Assembly (NCBI RefSeq): GCF_024320785.1
Contig: NZ_JANDBC010000003.1
Span: forward strand, 124,001 to 188,000
Length of the DNA: 64,000 bases
Reading direction: 5' to 3'
Origin: Gracilimonas sediminicola
GTDB lineage: Bacteria; Bacteroidota; Rhodothermia; Balneolales; Balneolaceae
Below are positions 62,820-64,000 of the stretch, piece after piece. Under the pieces are notes generated by a model. It saw only the letters and a program-made list of their open reading frames with translations, ran no database searches and was not told the origin of the DNA. Made by a program: the position numbers and the translations under genes. Each line of letters opens with the position of its first letter. Positions within the stretch are counted from its first letter, which is position 1.

Positions 62820-63572
62820 ATGGATGTACAGAGCCTTACGCAGCATCAGATCCAGGAACACGTTAAAAATGCGAAGCACTTAAACACCAATGCCGAGCAT
62901 GTTCGGATGCTTTTTGTCCCAAATAACATCGGTGCGCATAACTTCGGGGAACTTTGCACTACCTATAAAACCGTCGTTAATCAAACCTTCGATACGGTGG
63001 TTGTCATCGAATCTTATACCGGGCATTTGCAAAAAAAATTGGCCATGCCTTCCAACAAAGTGTTTGAAACCCGGTTTGGGGAAGTGCCTGTTAATGATTT
63101 TCTGAGAAATGAATTTTGTGATGAAGAGGACGACTTTTTTATCGCAGATGAAGGCTACAGCAAAGAAATGAGCCTGTACACCCAGCTTCCGATTTTGCAG
63201 TCTTGCTTCTCGGATTTCGAAGTGGTCAGCTTACAAATTGGCGATTATGATCCGGCGATCATCCGTGAACTCGCTTATACCCTGGATGAACTGCTGCTCA
63301 ACCGAAACGCCCTTATCGTTTATTGTTGTGATGTCCCGGCCTCGAGCCCTGAAGAGCTTGAAAAACTGCGTTCATTGGTCGTTAACAACAAAGAATCAGG
63401 CTTGATGCATTACCTGAACAGTAATGAGAAGACCGTGAAAGGAGCCCGTGCATTTATGAGTGGAATCCTGGTGGCCCGCTCCTGGGGTTATGATGTTGAG
63501 TTTCTGGATCATATCGAATCTGCCACTAACATCTGTGGATATGCCAAGCGTACCGAACCTCAAATGGCCTGA
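62820..63572 (+). CDS. Memo-like protein lacking the metal/catalytic histidines
   Basis: A protein of about 250 residues. The ATG at 62820 is preferred to an in-frame ATG at 62784, which lies in the terminator tail. It follows the Memo (AmmeMemoRadiSam B) fold: FDTVVVIESYTGHLQKKLAM, FETRFGEVPVNDFLRNEF, LYTQLPILQSCFSDFEVVSLQIGDYDPAIIRELAYTLDELL, LIVYCCDVPAS and ATNICGYAKRTEP. At the positions where Memo proteins have the catalytic residues (PHAGY, GPSH, EHS and SSDxxH), this protein has PNNIG, ESYTG, GYSKE and CCDVP, so the predicted metal site is gone. It stops two bases before the next gene. Confidence 0.62.
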   Translation: MDVQSLTQHQIQEHVKNAKHLNTNAEHVRMLFVPNNIGAHNFGELCTTYKTVVNQTFDTVVVIESYTGHLQKKLAMPSNKVFETRFGEVPVNDFLRNEFCDEEDDFFIADEGYSKEMSLYTQLPILQSCFSDFEVVSLQIGDYDPAIIRELAYTLDELLLNRNALIVYCCDVPASSPEELEKLRSLVVNNKESGLMHYLNSNEKTVKGARAFMSGILVARSWGYDVEFLDHIESATNICGYAKRTEPQMA

Positions 63573-63574
63573 TC

Positions 63575-64000
63575 ATGAAGAAACCCCGCATTACCATAAT
63601 TGGACTGGGAAGCGTGGGAACAGCATTACTGAATGTGCTGACGAAATCAGGTTATGAGGTTATATCGGTTTTTAACCGTTCAGAAATAGACCCGGAATTA
63701 ATAAGGAATTTTCCGGATACCTATTTCAGCAAGGGGCTTCCAAATAATGAAAATAAACTCGGGGAACTAACTTTTCTGACTGTTTCTGATGATGCGATTG
63801 ACAGCGTGGCTACACAGTTATCTGAACGATGTACTGATTTGGAAGACAAAAGTGTGGTTCACTGCTCAGGCGTACATGCCTCTAAGATATTATCACCTTT
63901 TAGTAAGAAAGGGGCTTCCATCGCTTCATTTCACCCCATGAAAGCCATCACCCCAAAAACATCCTCTTTCGAAAACACGTGGTTTGATGTTGAAGGGGAT
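63575..64000 (+). CDS. Rossmann/DUF2520 oxidoreductase, truncated by window end
   Basis: An open frame of 142 codons from the ATG at 63575 to the edge, with no stop seen. The N-terminus has a nucleotide-binding motif IIGLGSVGTALLNVLTKSGYEV followed by a strand ending LGELTFLTVSDDAI, and HCSGVHASKILSPF, SFHPMKAI resembles the DUF2520 Rossmann family (pyrroline-carboxylate-reductase-like). The C-terminal half is outside the window. It directly follows the Memo-like gene and is probably co-transcribed. Confidence 0.72.
   Translation, partial: MKKPRITIIGLGSVGTALLNVLTKSGYEVISVFNRSEIDPELIRNFPDTYFSKGLPNNENKLGELTFLTVSDDAIDSVATQLSERCTDLEDKSVVHCSGVHASKILSPFSKKGASIASFHPMKAITPKTSSFENTWFDVEGD

Noticed and set aside
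1..64000. CRISPR array, retron, integrase or transposase genes
   Set aside because: No regularly spaced direct repeats, reverse transcriptase (for example a YxDD motif), tyrosine/serine recombinase or DDE transposase was seen in any frame.

Overview
The window looks like a chromosomal stretch of a free-living, Gram-negative bacterium of the Bacteroidota/Rhodothermota/Balneolota side of the tree. This placement is inferred, not tested. It rests on a two-component kinase with an N-terminal propeller and Y_Y_Y domain, two tandem bactofilins, a TonB-type energy transducer, an Omp85-type outer-membrane protein, a stand-alone Pycsar-type TM protein, a split cobalamin-dependent methionine synthase, and many TTG/GTG starts with weak Shine-Dalgarno sites. 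GC is about 45-50 % in most genes and near 28-35 % in a few patches.

Layout. 1-5.9 kb: a large secreted protein cut by the window edge, a small secreted protein, and a sensor kinase/response regulator pair. 5.9-13.7 kb: an AtuA-like enzyme, a renalase-like flavoprotein, two ABC exporter half-transporters flanking an RNase Z-like hydrolase with a basic tail, and a YqjD/ElaB-like protein. 13.7-19.7 kb: prfB with its programmed +1 frameshift, nadB, coaE, fbp, and small or lipoprotein genes. 19.9-26.6 kb: the conserved translation cluster rimP-nusA-infB-rbfA-truB-ribF. 26.7-34.3 kb: DinB-like protein, amidohydrolase, rpsO-pnp, M16 protease, asnS with a coiled-coil insertion. 34.3-39.9 kb: two bactofilins, holA, an ECF sigma factor with a short putative anti-sigma, a membrane protein and a CDF transporter. 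39.9-45.6 kb (minus strand): arginine decarboxylase, agmatinase, deoxyhypusine-synthase-like enzyme, fused E1 alpha/beta 2-oxoacid dehydrogenase, and a PycTM-like membrane protein, all tightly spaced. 45.9-48.4 kb: Omp85 protein and an AT-rich orphan with a nuclease-like motif. 48.6-53.8 kb: SAM-I riboswitch, split metH, metF, and a duplicated copy of the 3' end of metF. 53.8-56.6 kb (minus): lacI-type regulator, purC, cupin, membrane protein. 56.8-64 kb: crtB-like synthase, accC, murQ, plsC, tonB, tRNA-Ser(GGA), a phosphopantetheinyl transferase, a degenerate Memo-like protein and the start of a DUF2520-type Rossmann protein.

How it fits together. Most of the window is core metabolism and information processing. 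The SAM riboswitch joins metH and metF in a one-carbon/methionine unit. speA, speB and the DHS-like enzyme form a putrescine-to-polyamine unit that lacks any visible SAM decarboxylase or spermidine synthase. The less ordinary content is the Pycsar-like protein at the end of that operon, several families of intergenic inverted repeats (two copies share a 31-nt spacer and compensatory arm changes), a metF 3'-end duplication, a 17-nt tRNA-Ser 3'-end repeat, and several enzymes with altered active sites or added domains.
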